The position numbers and the translations under genes were made by a program. 64,000 nt of DNA, from positions 62,001 to 126,000 of the forward strand of contig DASZWJ010000017.1 in assembly GCA_035546635.1 (NCBI GenBank), in the 5' to 3' direction. The notes beneath the pieces were generated by a model, which was not told the origin of the DNA, did no database searches, and saw only the letters and a list, made by a program, of their open reading frames with translations. This DNA is from Gammaproteobacteria bacterium. GTDB taxonomy: Bacteria; Pseudomonadota; Gammaproteobacteria; JAURND01. Numbering within the stretch: the stretch's first letter is position 1; every line of letters begins with the position of its first letter. Positions 38,240 to 47,328 of this stretch are shown piece after piece.

Positions 38240-38367
38240 TGGACAACAGGGGTTCAAGTGAAAATATTTGCATAATATAGGCATTTTGGGCTGTTTTGGG
38301 GAGTTTTTCCCACTGAACATGGGAAATTTTTGAGACAACTCTCACCCTCTCTCATTATCCACAAATA

Positions 38368-38407
38368 GACGCCTTCCTTCTCCCCTTGTGGGAGAAGGGA
38401 GGTGCCT
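38368..38407. repeat. Family-A palindrome, short form
   Basis: The core CCTTCTCCCC-TTGT-GGGAGAAGG (38376-38398) has short partly paired flanks. It lies between clpP and clpX and may punctuate the transcript; no T-run follows. Confidence 0.8.
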
Positions 38408-38449
38408 ACTTTGGTTAATGATATGAGGGCGACAGGCAGCCATAAACCA

Positions 38450-39076
38450 TTATTTACGCTTCTCAAGTACCTCATCCACCAACCCATATTCCACAGCTTT
38501 AGACGGCTCCATGAAATTATCTCGATCAGTGTCTTTTTTAAGCTCATCCAGGGTTCGGCCAGTATGCTTAGCTAAAATCTGATTTATCAACGCCCCAATG
38601 CGTAAAGTCTCACGAGCATGGATTTCTATATCAGTTCCCTGCCCTTGGAAACCACCCAACACTTGGTGGATCATCACCGTGGAGTGTGGCAGGCAATAGC
38701 GTTTCTTGGCTGCGCCGGAAGCTAATAACAACGCCCCCGCACTCGCTGCTTGACCGATACATAACGTGCTGACGTCCGGTTTAATAAACTGCATGGTATC
38801 ATAAATAGATAAAGCTGCACTGACAGAACCGCCTGGGGAATTAATATACAGAGAAATCTCTTTGTCAGGATTTTCTCCTTCCAGAAATAATAATTGTGCC
38901 ACTACCAGATTCGCCATATGGGTCTCAATTTCACCGACCAAAAACACCACGCGGTCTTTTAATAAGCGCGAATAGATATCGTAAGCGCGCTCGCCACGAG
39001 CGGTTTGCTCGACAACCATTGGCACCAATTGCGCCTGAGTGGATAAGGCGCCAAGATGTTTATTTTCAATTATCAT
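38450..39076 (-). CDS. clpP: ATP-dependent Clp protease proteolytic subunit
   Basis: ClpP forms the proteolytic chamber served by ClpX and ClpA. The 208-aa protein holds the catalytic serine in [14 protein letters not shown] (about 105), the histidine in [14 protein letters not shown] (about 130) and the family segment [19 protein letters not shown]. It overlaps tig by 4 bases (ATGA), so the two are translationally coupled. Confidence 0.97.
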   Translation of the reverse strand: MIIENKHLGALSTQAQLVPMVVEQTARGERAYDIYSRLLKDRVVFLVGEIETHMANLVVAQLLFLEGENPDKEISLYINSPGGSVSAALSIYDTMQFIKPDVSTLCIGQAASAGALLLASGAAKKRYCLPHSTVMIHQVLGGFQGQGTDIEIHARETLRIGALINQILAKHTGRTLDELKKDTDRDNFMEPSKAVEYGLVDEVLEKRK

Positions 39077-40464
39077 AGGTTTGCATTCCCTGCTGCTTGT
39101 TGTTGGCCTACCAGTTCACGGTAAGTTTTGACAGTTTCTTTCAGTTTGACTTGTTTCGTGAGGATATCCACAATCTGGTCTTCAATGACCGAGGCTTCTA
39201 TTTGTGCCATCTGCTCTTTATTGTTACGATACCAAGCAACCACCTGCTGTGGATCTTTATAAGGGGCAGCTATTTGCTCCAGTCTAGCTTGAACCTGGGC
39301 GGAATCGACTTTAAGCTGGTGATTGCGGATGATTTCTCCGAATAATAAGCCTAATCCTACACGCTGCTTCGCCATTTGCTCAAACTGTGTTTTGTTCTCA
39401 GAATGTGCATGATCTTCACTATGCTCATGGTCATGATCGTGATCGTGGTCATGATCGCATTCATGGTCATGATCGTGGTCATGCGCATGGTGTTTGCCAG
39501 CCTCACGCTCTTGCTTCTGTAAATTCTTGATTTCTTCATTTACCAGCACTTTAGGCAATTCTACAGGATTTAACTCAAGCAATTTTGTTAACACCTGGCC
39601 TTTGAGTTGGTTTTTAACGTTGTAATCTAGCTCACGCTGTAGGTTATCGCGGATTTCTTTGCGTAACTGTTCGATGTTACCATCCGCCACTCCCAATTTT
39701 TTAGCAAATTCTTCATCGACTTCCGGCAGCTTAGCAACCAGCACCTTATGAACTTTTGCAGTGACAGCAGAAGATTTGCCTGCCAAATCCTTACGATGAT
39801 AATTAACTGGGAATTGGATGGTAAAGGTGATGTTTTCCTGCCCGGCTGCTGTACCTAGCAAGGCATTTTCAAAGTCAGGAATTGCAGCGCCTGTACCCAG
39901 CTGCACCGTGACGTCCTTACCTGTCCCACCCTCAAATGACTTGCCATCCAGGGTGCTTTCAAAATCGATGAGTACGCGGTTGCCTTTTTCCGCAGGCTCG
40001 GTAGTTTCTACCCATTCAGCTTGTTGGTTACGTAGTTTTTCCAGCATTTGATCGACATCATTTTCATCAATGTTGACTTTGACGGTTTCTATTTCAACAT
40101 CTTGCAATTCTTTCAGTGCGATGGTGGGATAGATTTCAAATGTGGCTTCAAATTCCAATGCCTGACCCGGAATAACGGTCGCTAAATCTATTTTCGGCAG
40201 TCCAGCGGGGGTTAATTTTTCCTGTTGGATGGCTTCCTGATAGGAAGAGCCAATCACTTCGGAGACGACTTCACGGCGTACAGAATCTTCAAAACGCTGA
40301 CGTACGATATTAAACGGCACTTTTCCTGGCCTAAAGCCATCAATTTTGACCTTGGGCGCTAAATCTTTTAAACGTTTTTCAATTTCGCTTTGCACCCCGC
40401 TTCCAGGTACTTTGACTACTACTTTTCGTTCTAAACCGGGTAATACTTCTACAGTGACTTGCAT
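39073..40464 (-). CDS. tig: Trigger factor with histidine-rich insertion
   Basis: Trigger factor is the ribosome-bound chaperone and prolyl isomerase. The 463-aa protein has the ribosome-binding signature [17 protein letters not shown] (about 44-60), the FKBP-type domain ([19 protein letters not shown], about 163-181) and the helical arm domain. Residues about 323-356 are an insertion with 14 histidines alternating with Asp/Glu and one Cys ([19 protein letters not shown] and beyond), in the arm between conserved segments [12 protein letters not shown] and [16 protein letters not shown]. Standard trigger factors have an ordinary charged helix here. The tract could bind Ni, Zn or Cu, like the tail of SlyD; this is inference. 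GAGGT precedes the start. Confidence 0.95.
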   Translation of the reverse strand: MQVTVEVLPGLERKVVVKVPGSGVQSEIEKRLKDLAPKVKIDGFRPGKVPFNIVRQRFEDSVRREVVSEVIGSSYQEAIQQEKLTPAGLPKIDLATVIPGQALEFEATFEIYPTIALKELQDVEIETVKVNIDENDVDQMLEKLRNQQAEWVETTEPAEKGNRVLIDFESTLDGKSFEGGTGKDVTVQLGTGAAIPDFENALLGTAAGQENITFTIQFPVNYHRKDLAGKSSAVTAKVHKVLVAKLPEVDEEFAKKLGVADGNIEQLRKEIRDNLQRELDYNVKNQLKGQVLTKLLELNPVELPKVLVNEEIKNLQKQEREAGKHHAHDHDHDHECDHDHDHDHDHEHSEDHAHSENKTQFEQMAKQRVGLGLLFGEIIRNHQLKVDSAQVQARLEQIAAPYKDPQQVVAWYRNNKEQMAQIEASVIEDQIVDILTKQVKLKETVKTYRELVGQQQAAGNANL

Positions 40465-40500
40465 GTGTAACCTCTAAATGGATGCTAATTTCTTGAATTT

Positions 40501-40585
40501 TGGTGCGAAAGGAGAGACTCGAACTCTCACGGGTTGCCCCACTGGAACCTAAATCCAGCGCGTCTACCAGTTCCGCCACTCTCGC
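40501..40585 (-). tRNA. tRNA-Leu (anticodon TAG)
   Basis: The minus strand folds into a class II tRNA. The acceptor GCGAGAG pairs with CTTTCGC (one G-T), the D-arm is normal, the anticodon stem CTGGA/TCCAG holds loop TTTAGGT (anticodon TAG), a variable arm is present, the T-arm reads GAGAGTTCGAGTCTCTC, and the 3' CCA is encoded. It ends 37 bases before tig and could be co-transcribed with it. Confidence 0.97.
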
Positions 40586-40738
40586 TTTATGACTTTGGAT
40601 AGATAAACTCTCTGCTAACGCCATTCTCAGACATTTTGCCTGTTCCAGGCGGAATTTAGGGAGGGTTTGGAAAAAGCCAGGGGTGCATTTTGGTATGATT
40701 TACATACGCAGTCAAATGAAATATATTGAAAAGCGTGC

Positions 40739-40814
40739 GCCCCGGTGGCACAGAGGATAGCGCGATCCCCTCCTAAGGGATAGGTCGCAGGTTCGAATCC
40801 TGCCCGGGGCGCCA
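40739..40814 (+). tRNA. tRNA-Arg (anticodon CCT)
   Basis: Acceptor GCCCCGG pairs with CCGGGGC, the anticodon loop CTCCTAA gives CCT, the T-arm GCAGGTTCGAATCCTGC is perfect and CCA is encoded. This 76-base tRNA reads the AGG codon. A short T-run follows (TGAATCTTTTTTT). Confidence 0.97.
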
Positions 40815-40907
40815 TGAATCTTTTTTTAAATTCGCGTTTTTAATCCTCAAATAACAAGCTTTGAGACGCTAGTCGGTCATTGCCGTGCAATGGAATGGAA
40901 TTGCTGA

Positions 40908-40936
40908 AGAAATAAAAGCAACCCGGATACGGGTCT
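40908..40936 (-). terminator. Rho-independent terminator of the 357-aa ORF
   Basis: On the minus strand a perfect hairpin ACCCG-TATC-CGGGT (40934-40921) is followed by TGCTTTTATTT. It lies 22 bases past the stop codon of the leftward gene ending at 40958. Confidence 0.6.
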
Positions 40937-40957
40937 AAATTGCTATAGATCCATATA

Positions 40958-42019
40958 TTAAAAAAATCGCCTAGGCTCTATAACCGCTAAAGCCTCCAGA
41001 TCAGTATCTTTTACACCATCTTTTTCGAATTTGATATAATCCTGGATCAGCTTTATAAGTACTGTCGGCAACAACCTTATTTTCTCTAATTCCTCTGCTG
41101 TTAAATCTTGATGCTGCCTAGTTATGAGATTAGAACAAGCCTCCCGCAATCCTGTTAGATATTGGGGGAAGGCAGCACTTGAAATTTTTGGAAGTGGGGG
41201 GACTTCATCCTCATCATCATTCATTGAGTTGGCATGTATATTCAAATATTTAGAGTCATATGCTGAGATTTTTTTAAAATCTTTTGAACTCACTACTTTT
41301 ACTTGGAGCATACCTAATGTTTCAGCCAGTTCCAACAGAGCTTGATTTTTCTTCGGGTTTTCAGTATCCAAAGCTAATAGAATATGTGATAAGAGCTGAC
41401 TAATCTTGAACCACCACCCCATTTTATATTGTGGATTTTTTTGCTTATAGTCATCTAACCCTGCAGTTGTTTGGAGTTCTTTTTGTTTGCGCCAACTAAA
41501 AAAATAATCATCTAATTTTAATAATGGCGAAGACGAATCCTTTAATGCACTAACCAGTGGTTTAGAATGATCTTTACTAGCCGAACCATAATTCTGTAAA
41601 AATTCTTTTAATTGTTCAATTTCACCCCAAGTCCCTTTATGTATTATTTCTTCCATGAGTATTGAAATCTTCTTAACTGCATGTGATTCATTTTTAATAT
41701 TTTTACTATCTAATAATGATGCTAATACCATTAATGCAATTTTTGCAGAAAACAAAGGGTTATCTGTAGGGAGTCCTCGAAATTGATTTAAGCGACTAGA
41801 CAATCTTCCTGGAGTATCTTCCGACACCATTAGTTCAATTGTTTTAGTTAAAGGCTGAGGTTTTTCAAGCCAGAGGCTTTTAATTTTTACCTCTTCCCCA
41901 TGCTGATCGGCGCCAATAGTTTGTGGAATTTTAGGCTTTCCAAACCAGTCCCACCTGGTATTTTTTTTCTCACCCTGATCAAGTCCGAGATTCTTTTTCG
42001 GCTGTTTAATCTGACTCAT
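40958..42019 (-). CDS. Uncharacterised helical protein (effector candidate)
   Basis: I recognise no family. The start is ambiguous (TTG 42031, ATG 42022, ATG 42019); the last is used because GGTG lies 6 bases before it, giving 353 aa. The protein is soluble and mostly helical. It has a basic Lys/Trp-containing N-terminus (KKNTRWDWFGKPKIP), a central region with SWRKQKELQTTAGLDDY, an acidic stretch NDDEDEVPPLP (about 275-285) and a Glu/Asp-containing tail ending PRRFF. It is AT-rich, stands alone between a tRNA and putA and has its own terminator. tRNA-proximal location and composition suggest horizontally acquired or lineage-specific DNA; a secreted role is a guess. Confidence 0.65.
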   Translation of the reverse strand: MSQIKQPKKNLGLDQGEKKNTRWDWFGKPKIPQTIGADQHGEEVKIKSLWLEKPQPLTKTIELMVSEDTPGRLSSRLNQFRGLPTDNPLFSAKIALMVLASLLDSKNIKNESHAVKKISILMEEIIHKGTWGEIEQLKEFLQNYGSASKDHSKPLVSALKDSSSPLLKLDDYFFSWRKQKELQTTAGLDDYKQKNPQYKMGWWFKISQLLSHILLALDTENPKKNQALLELAETLGMLQVKVVSSKDFKKISAYDSKYLNIHANSMNDDEDEVPPLPKISSAAFPQYLTGLREACSNLITRQHQDLTAEELEKIRLLPTVLIKLIQDYIKFEKDGVKDTDLEALAVIEPRRFF

Positions 42020-42158
42020 CATATTCACCAAATAATAACTAATAATTAATAAAATTATTATGTGCTCATATTATTAAGAAAATATGAAATACTGTATTTT
42101 CTGTTTGGAACTAAAATATTGACAGAGCTTTTGGGATAGCCTCTGCTATCCACTTCGG

Positions 42159-42200
42159 CTACGTCATCCCGCGACTTGATCGCGGAATCTCAGGCGGATG
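42159..42200. repeat. Family-C repeat fragment
   Basis: Contains the stem CCGCGA/TCGCGG (42169-42174 / 42180-42185). A 33-bp stretch (42166-42198) is identical to 46241-46273. It lacks the left arm present in that copy, so it is a truncated element. Confidence 0.8.
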
Positions 42201-42252
42201 GCTTAAAGCTCGGCTTGCTCTTCTATTGAACATTGCCAAGCTTCAAAATCCA

Positions 42253-45200
42253 TCACTCCCCAATCGACATCAAAGAAGCATTACCCCCAGCCGCAGAAGT
42301 ATTCACAGCTAAAGAGCGTTCGTGGCATAAACGTTGCAGATAATTGGGGCCACCGGCTTTAGGTCCAGTTCCGGATAAACCTTCGCCGCCAAAGGGTTGC
42401 ACGCCAACCACCGCACCTATCATATTGCGATTGACATAAGTATTACCCACATGGGTGCGACGTTGAATGTATTCTGCAGTGGCATTGATACGGCTGTGGA
42501 TACCCAAAGTCAAACCGTAGCCGGTCGCATTAATTGCATGAATCACCTTATCCAAATCACAGCTTTTATAGCGGATAACATGCAAAATGGGGCCGAAAAC
42601 TTCTCGGGTTAATAAAGACAGACTGGGGATTTCAAAAGCACAGGGGGCAAAGAATGTACCCTGTCCGGTTTGATTGCCTAAAGGAACTTCAGCAATTAAC
42701 TTACCCTCTTTTTGCATAAGGCTGGCGTGCTCCGCCAATGTCATCCTAGCCGCGTCATCAATCACCGGACCAATATCCGTGTTTAGCCAGGAAGGATTAC
42801 CTATTTTCAATTCGGCCATTGCTCCCTTCAACATGTGAATCACATGATCCGCCGTTTCAGACTGTAAAAACAATACCCGCAATGCTGAACAACGCTGTCC
42901 AGCGCTGTTGAATGCCGACATCACCACATCCATTACCAACTGCTCAGGTAAAGCCGTAGTATCTGCGATCATGGCATTCTGGCCACCAGTTTCGGCGATA
43001 AATGGTACGATGGGACCTTCGCGGTTAGCTAAGGTTTGATTGATACCGCGGGCAGTTTCTGTGGAGCCGGTAAACATCACGCCGGCAATGCGGGAATCGG
43101 CTACAGCAGCTGCACCGATGACTGAACCCTTGCCTGGCAGTAATTGCACCACATGCGTAGGAATACCCGCCTCATGCATTAGCTCCACCATGCGCGCAGC
43201 GATCAATGAAGTTTGCTCAGCCGGTTTAGCCAACACACAATTACCGGCAACTAATGCTGCCAATACTTGCCCTGAAAAAATAGCCAATGGGAAATTCCAC
43301 GGGCTGATGCATAAAAACACGCCGCGGCCATGAAATTGTAACTGGTTGAATTCTCCAGTTGGACTGGCCAGCGTTTTAGGTGCTAAATGTTGGCGTGCGC
43401 ATGCTGCATAATAACGGCAATAATCTACCGTTTCACGCACTTCACCCAAGGCATCCGGCAAGGTTTTACCCGCTTCGCGTACCAAAAGTGCCATCAATTC
43501 TGAGCGGTTGTCTTCTACCAATACCGCTAAACGATCTAGACAGGCAGCCCGCTCATGTACTGTTTGATGGCTCCAGCTATTGGCGGCTAATTTTGCGCGA
43601 ATTAAAGAGGTTTCTAAATCCTCCCGGGTCGCATGAACCACTGTGCCTATCACCTGCTTACGGTCGCTGGGATCGGTAACATCTCGGCCGCCCTTTAATT
43701 CTCGTACAGGACCTGCTTTACGATTGCAGGTGGGCATGGCATACCAAAAATGATTAAGCGATAAAGTCATCGCTTGTGCTAAATCCTGCAATTGCCGATG
43801 ATCGGTAAAATCAACGCCTTGGGAGTTCTGACGTTCCGGCATATAGATATCTGCCGGCAACGGGATGCGCGGATGCGGCGTGCTTTTAAGCTGTTTAACT
43901 TTGATAACCGGGTGAGCAATCAATTCAGCAATTGGAGTATTTTCATCGACAATCCGATTGACGAAAGAAGAATTGGCGCCATTTTCCAGTAAGCGTCTGA
44001 CTAAATATGGCAATAAATCCTCATGTCGACCGACAGGCGCATACACTCGGCACGGGATACCCAGTTTATCTTTAGGCACAATCTCATCATACAGCGCATT
44101 GCCCATGCCTTTTAAACATTGGAATTCAAAGTCACGCCGTTTACCCATCATGGTTAATATAGCGGCTACCGTATAGGCATTGTGTGTTGCAAATTGGCAA
44201 TAAAACAAATGACCGTAATCGATCATTTTTTTTGCGCAGGCCAGATAGGACAAATCGGTGTTGACCTTGCGGGTAAAGACAGGATAACTGGATAAGCCTT
44301 TGACTTGGCTGTCTTTGATTTCGGTATCCCAATACGCACCCTTGACCAGACGTACCATTAAGCGACATTGGTTACGCTTGGCTAAATCCGCCAACCAATC
44401 TAGCAAATAAAACGCCCGTTTTTGGTAGGCTTGCACTGCCAGGCCAAAGCCATCCCAACCTTTTAATTCTGGGGAAGTGGCGACTTTTTCAATAATATCT
44501 AATGATAGCTCAAGACGATCTGCTTCTTCCGCATCGACAGTGAATCCTACACCGGCAGTTTTGGCTTGCAGTGCTAAACTGTGTAAGCGCTCAATCAATT
44601 GCGGCAGCACTTGTTCACGCTGGGCAAACTCATAGCGCGGATGCAATGCCGATAATTTAACCGAAATCCCAGGCGCCTGTTCCAGACTCTGACCTTTAGC
44701 GACTTTACCGATGGCAGTAATGGCCTGTTGGTAGGATTGAAAATAACGTTCTGCATCTTCGGCAGTGCGTGCCGCCTCTCCCAGCATATCGTAGGAAAAA
44801 CGGTAGCCTTGTTTAGCCAAACTCTTAGAGCGGTTTAAAGCTTCATTGATATTGCGCCCCATCACAAACTGACTACCCATAATCCGCATTGCTTCTGCAA
44901 CTGCTTTGCGGATGACGGGTTCGCTGGTACGCTTTAAAAGGCGTTTTAATACTGGGGCAAAAAATCCTTCGCTGGATTCTTCAGGCTTAATAATTTTACC
45001 GGTAAGCATTAATGCCCAGCTGGCGGCATTGACGAAATAGGAATCACTTTTGCCACGGTGTGATTCCCAATTTGCTGAAGCGATTTTATCTTGGATTAAG
45101 CGATTCCTTGTATCTGAATCAGGAACACGTAGCGCCGCTTCCGCCAAACACATCAAGGCAATCCCTTCTTCGCTGGACAGGTCATATTGATACATAAATG

Positions 45201-45414
45201 CATCCAGACCACCTTTGCCAATGCGCTGTTCACGCACTTTGGTGACCAGCATCTGTGCTGTGTCACTGATACTTTGCAGAACAGGTTCAGGTAGCTCGGC
45301 TGCTGTAATCAACGCCTGCAAACATTCGGTTTCATCTTGACGATAAGCCTGAGTCAGAGCAAGGCGTAATGGGGATTGTTCTTGTAGCTCATTGGGGAAA
45401 ATAAAAGCGCTCAT
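42253..45414 (-). CDS. putA: Bifunctional proline dehydrogenase / pyrroline-5-carboxylate dehydrogenase
   Basis: PutA oxidises proline to glutamate in two steps at the membrane, reducing FAD/quinone and NAD. The 1053-aa protein has the proline dehydrogenase barrel (GISVKLSALHPRYE, about 245; RLVKGAYWDTEIKDSQ, about 355-370; YAPVGRHEDLLPYLVRRLLENG). The aldehyde dehydrogenase domain follows (ISPWNFPLAIFSGQV about 685, AETGGQNAMI, catalytic Cys in NSAGQRCSALR about 838). It lacks the N-terminal ribbon-helix-helix repressor domain of the 1320-aa E. coli protein, so it should not act as its own repressor. It fits amino-acid-based growth. Confidence 0.96.
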   Translation of the reverse strand: MSAFIFPNELQEQSPLRLALTQAYRQDETECLQALITAAELPEPVLQSISDTAQMLVTKVREQRIGKGGLDAFMYQYDLSSEEGIALMCLAEAALRVPDSDTRNRLIQDKIASANWESHRGKSDSYFVNAASWALMLTGKIIKPEESSEGFFAPVLKRLLKRTSEPVIRKAVAEAMRIMGSQFVMGRNINEALNRSKSLAKQGYRFSYDMLGEAARTAEDAERYFQSYQQAITAIGKVAKGQSLEQAPGISVKLSALHPRYEFAQREQVLPQLIERLHSLALQAKTAGVGFTVDAEEADRLELSLDIIEKVATSPELKGWDGFGLAVQAYQKRAFYLLDWLADLAKRNQCRLMVRLVKGAYWDTEIKDSQVKGLSSYPVFTRKVNTDLSYLACAKKMIDYGHLFYCQFATHNAYTVAAILTMMGKRRDFEFQCLKGMGNALYDEIVPKDKLGIPCRVYAPVGRHEDLLPYLVRRLLENGANSSFVNRIVDENTPIAELIAHPVIKVKQLKSTPHPRIPLPADIYMPERQNSQGVDFTDHRQLQDLAQAMTLSLNHFWYAMPTCNRKAGPVRELKGGRDVTDPSDRKQVIGTVVHATREDLETSLIRAKLAANSWSHQTVHERAACLDRLAVLVEDNRSELMALLVREAGKTLPDALGEVRETVDYCRYYAACARQHLAPKTLASPTGEFNQLQFHGRGVFLCISPWNFPLAIFSGQVLAALVAGNCVLAKPAEQTSLIAARMVELMHEAGIPTHVVQLLPGKGSVIGAAAVADSRIAGVMFTGSTETARGINQTLANREGPIVPFIAETGGQNAMIADTTALPEQLVMDVVMSAFNSAGQRCSALRVLFLQSETADHVIHMLKGAMAELKIGNPSWLNTDIGPVIDDAARMTLAEHASLMQKEGKLIAEVPLGNQTGQGTFFAPCAFEIPSLSLLTREVFGPILHVIRYKSCDLDKVIHAINATGYGLTLGIHSRINATAEYIQRRTHVGNTYVNRNMIGAVVGVQPFGGEGLSGTGPKAGGPNYLQRLCHERSLAVNTSAAGGNASLMSIGE

Positions 45415-45459
45415 AGGGTTTTCTCTGTTCTTCTCAAAAGTTAGATAAAATATATACTT

Positions 45460-45488
45460 CTCTCACCCCCTTTGAAAAAGGGGGTAAG
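45460..45488. repeat. Family-B palindrome
   Basis: TCACCCCCTTT-GAA-AAAGGGGGT hairpin between ppa and putA, upstream of putA. Confidence 0.75.
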
Positions 45489-45523
45489 TCAGGCTTCGGG
45501 ATTATCATTGTGAGAAGAAAATC

Positions 45524-46072
45524 TTAACAACTCACTTTTTCATATTGTGCTTGATAGCGTTTTATACTGCTGACAATTTCTTCTTGCGCTGCTTTTAGTC
45601 CTTTCCAACCTTCCACTTTTACCCATTTTCCGGGTTCTAAAGCTTTATAGTTTTCAAAAAAGTTGCCGATGGCTGCTAATTGTTCCTGGGGCAAGTCATC
45701 TACTGATTTCACATGTTTATAGGTAGCGCAGAGTTTATCTACCGGTACTGCTAAGACTTTGGTGTCTACGCCAGCTTCATCCGTCATGGCCAACATACCC
45801 ACGGGACGGCAGCGTATGACTGAGCCGTGAACTAAAGGCAATGGGGTTAACACCATAATGTCTAAGGGATCGCCATCTTCGGACAGGGTTTGTGGGACAT
45901 AGCCGTAGTTGTAGGGATAAAACATGGCAGTGCTTAGAAAACGATCGACCAGCAGTACGCCAAGTTTTTTATCCATTTCATATTTGACTGGGGAACTTTG
46001 GGCGGGGATTTCAATAATGGCGTAAATATCATCGGGGGGGGTTTTACCGGCGGGGACGTCAGCGTAGCTCAT
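45524..46072 (-). CDS. ppa: Inorganic pyrophosphatase
   Basis: A family I soluble pyrophosphatase of 182 aa that hydrolyses PPi to drive biosynthesis. It contains the metal-binding signature [11 protein letters not shown] (about 65-75) and conserved [16 protein letters not shown] (about 22-37). AAGGAG is present upstream. A consensus -10 TATAAT on the minus strand at 46117-46112 probably belongs to its promoter. Confidence 0.96.
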   Translation of the reverse strand: MSYADVPAGKTPPDDIYAIIEIPAQSSPVKYEMDKKLGVLLVDRFLSTAMFYPYNYGYVPQTLSEDGDPLDIMVLTPLPLVHGSVIRCRPVGMLAMTDEAGVDTKVLAVPVDKLCATYKHVKSVDDLPQEQLAAIGNFFENYKALEPGKWVKVEGWKGLKAAQEEIVSSIKRYQAQYEKVSC

Positions 46073-46111
46073 AGATTCAATACTCCTTAAAGTGGGGAAG
46101 AAAATTTGTGG

Positions 46112-46117
46112 ATTATA
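46112..46117 (-). promoter_or_regulatory. Probable -10 of the ppa promoter
   Basis: Consensus TATAAT (reading 46117 to 46112) 40 bases before the ppa start; no convincing -35 at 17 bp. Confidence 0.4.
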
Positions 46118-46223
46118 ACCGGTTAAGGGCGGAAAAATCGAGGTTTGAAATTGATAGGCTTTTGACTCTCGCAGTGGTGGCTCTCTTATCTTGTGGGAAG
46201 TGGCTGAATGTCTCTTAAGCTTG

Positions 46224-46280
46224 GGTGCGCTCCGCCTGAGATCCCGCGACTTGATCGCGGAATCTCAGGCGGAGCGCACC
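46224..46280. repeat. Family-C palindrome, complete copy
   Basis: 26-bp arms (46224-46249 / 46255-46280), one mismatch, with a 5-base loop CTTGA. The right half is the 33-bp sequence shared with 42166-42198. It lies between the diverging ppa promoter region and the end of the phosphotransferase gene. Confidence 0.88.
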
Positions 46281-46329
46281 AAATACGTGTAATGTACAAT
46301 ACCAAATATATCCGGTGCCTTAATTCGTA

Positions 46330-47325
46330 TCAAAACGCGTCTGCATTATCCAACGCTCGCAAAGACCCCCTAACCTCTTCGATGGATGATGGTCTTTGCA
46401 ACGGCATATTAATGGCGCGCCGACAATTAAATATAATCCAGTCCAACACATAACCTGCATAACCTGCCAGCACAGTTTTTTCAGGAAAGATTTTTGCAGT
46501 GCTTTGAACTTCGCTTGCATAGCCAGCCATCACTTCCTGAAATAAATTTTTGTTGGGATTTTGAGTGGTTATATTGCTCCAGTTACACGCCACAATGAAT
46601 CGTTCCAATTGCGGATTGATGGGACCTGCATATTCCCAATCAATCAGCCAAGGAGCAGCGTTATCCTGCCATAGAATATTTTTCGGATTTAAGTCACGAT
46701 GGCTAAGTATTAAATTTGAATTCAGTAAGGTAAAAGCTTGTTGTGCTTCTGCACTTAAATCAACCAACCAATCAAGTTTTTCAGCGAGAAATGTTAATTC
46801 AGGTATTTGCGCCTGACTTATCTCATGCAACAAACGCCGCCATTGTGCTGAGGAATAAACACCCCACAGGGGTGAAGCAAATTGCGCTGCGGATAATTGC
46901 AGATTATGAATTTGCCCAAGCAAGCGGCCTATCGCCGCTGCATGTAAGTTGGTTATAGAAATGTCATTTCGACCATTTACCCAAGGGTGCACCATAATGC
47001 GGCCGGAATCGGTATTCAGTAGATAACTTAACCTGGAATTCACCTTAACTGGAATAGCACCCACTGCAGGAATACCACGCTTTTGCATTTGGGCAGCAAT
47101 GTGTTGACTTTGATCGTAGCCCAGGATTTTATGACCTTGGAGTTTTTTTATTGCGCTGTTTAAAAGCTTGACGGCAAACTCCCCTTGGGTCGTTTGGATG
47201 CGCCAAACATGGTGTAATAAGCCGTTGGAAATTTCTTCTGACTGCAAAAATGTACCCAAGGAAAAATGTTGACACACATGTTCAAAAAATAAGGGGGAGG
47301 CAAGGTGGGTAAGGAAATTTTTCAC
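46330..47325 (-). CDS. APH/choline-kinase-like phosphotransferase
   Basis: A 331-aa small-molecule kinase of the aminoglycoside phosphotransferase fold. It has the catalytic motif LILSHRDLNPKNILW (Asp about 216) and the metal-binding LIDWEYAGPINPQLE (Asp about 235). The resemblance is to thiamine/choline kinase-like proteins rather than resistance enzymes; the substrate cannot be told. It starts at a GTG 3 bases after the guaA stop (GAATGATGAGTG context), so it is translated from the guaA transcript. A role in nucleotide or cofactor salvage would suit the context but is inference. Confidence 0.8.
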   Translation of the reverse strand: MKNFLTHLASPLFFEHVCQHFSLGTFLQSEEISNGLLHHVWRIQTTQGEFAVKLLNSAIKKLQGHKILGYDQSQHIAAQMQKRGIPAVGAIPVKVNSRLSYLLNTDSGRIMVHPWVNGRNDISITNLHAAAIGRLLGQIHNLQLSAAQFASPLWGVYSSAQWRRLLHEISQAQIPELTFLAEKLDWLVDLSAEAQQAFTLLNSNLILSHRDLNPKNILWQDNAAPWLIDWEYAGPINPQLERFIVACNWSNITTQNPNKNLFQEVMAGYASEVQSTAKIFPEKTVLAGYAGYVLDWIIFNCRRAINMPLQRPSSIEEVRGSLRALDNADAF

Positions 47326-47328
47326 TCA

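Noticed and set aside
38150-38547. Minus-strand ORFs in the clpX-clpP gap
   Set aside because: They overlap the clpP end in another frame and the hairpin; no conserved sequence.
39395-39495. Possible CRISPR-like or tandem repeat array
   Set aside because: Units are short, irregular and lie fully inside a conserved gene; they encode the His-rich insertion.
39357-39539. Overlapping ORF rich in Met/Thr/Ile opposite to nothing, in another frame of the trigger factor His tract
   Set aside because: It is only the repeated His-codon tract read in a different frame.
46330-47325. Aminoglycoside resistance gene
   Set aside because: The catalytic motif is of the APH fold, but the gene is coupled to guaA and resembles small-molecule kinases; no resistance gene context is seen.
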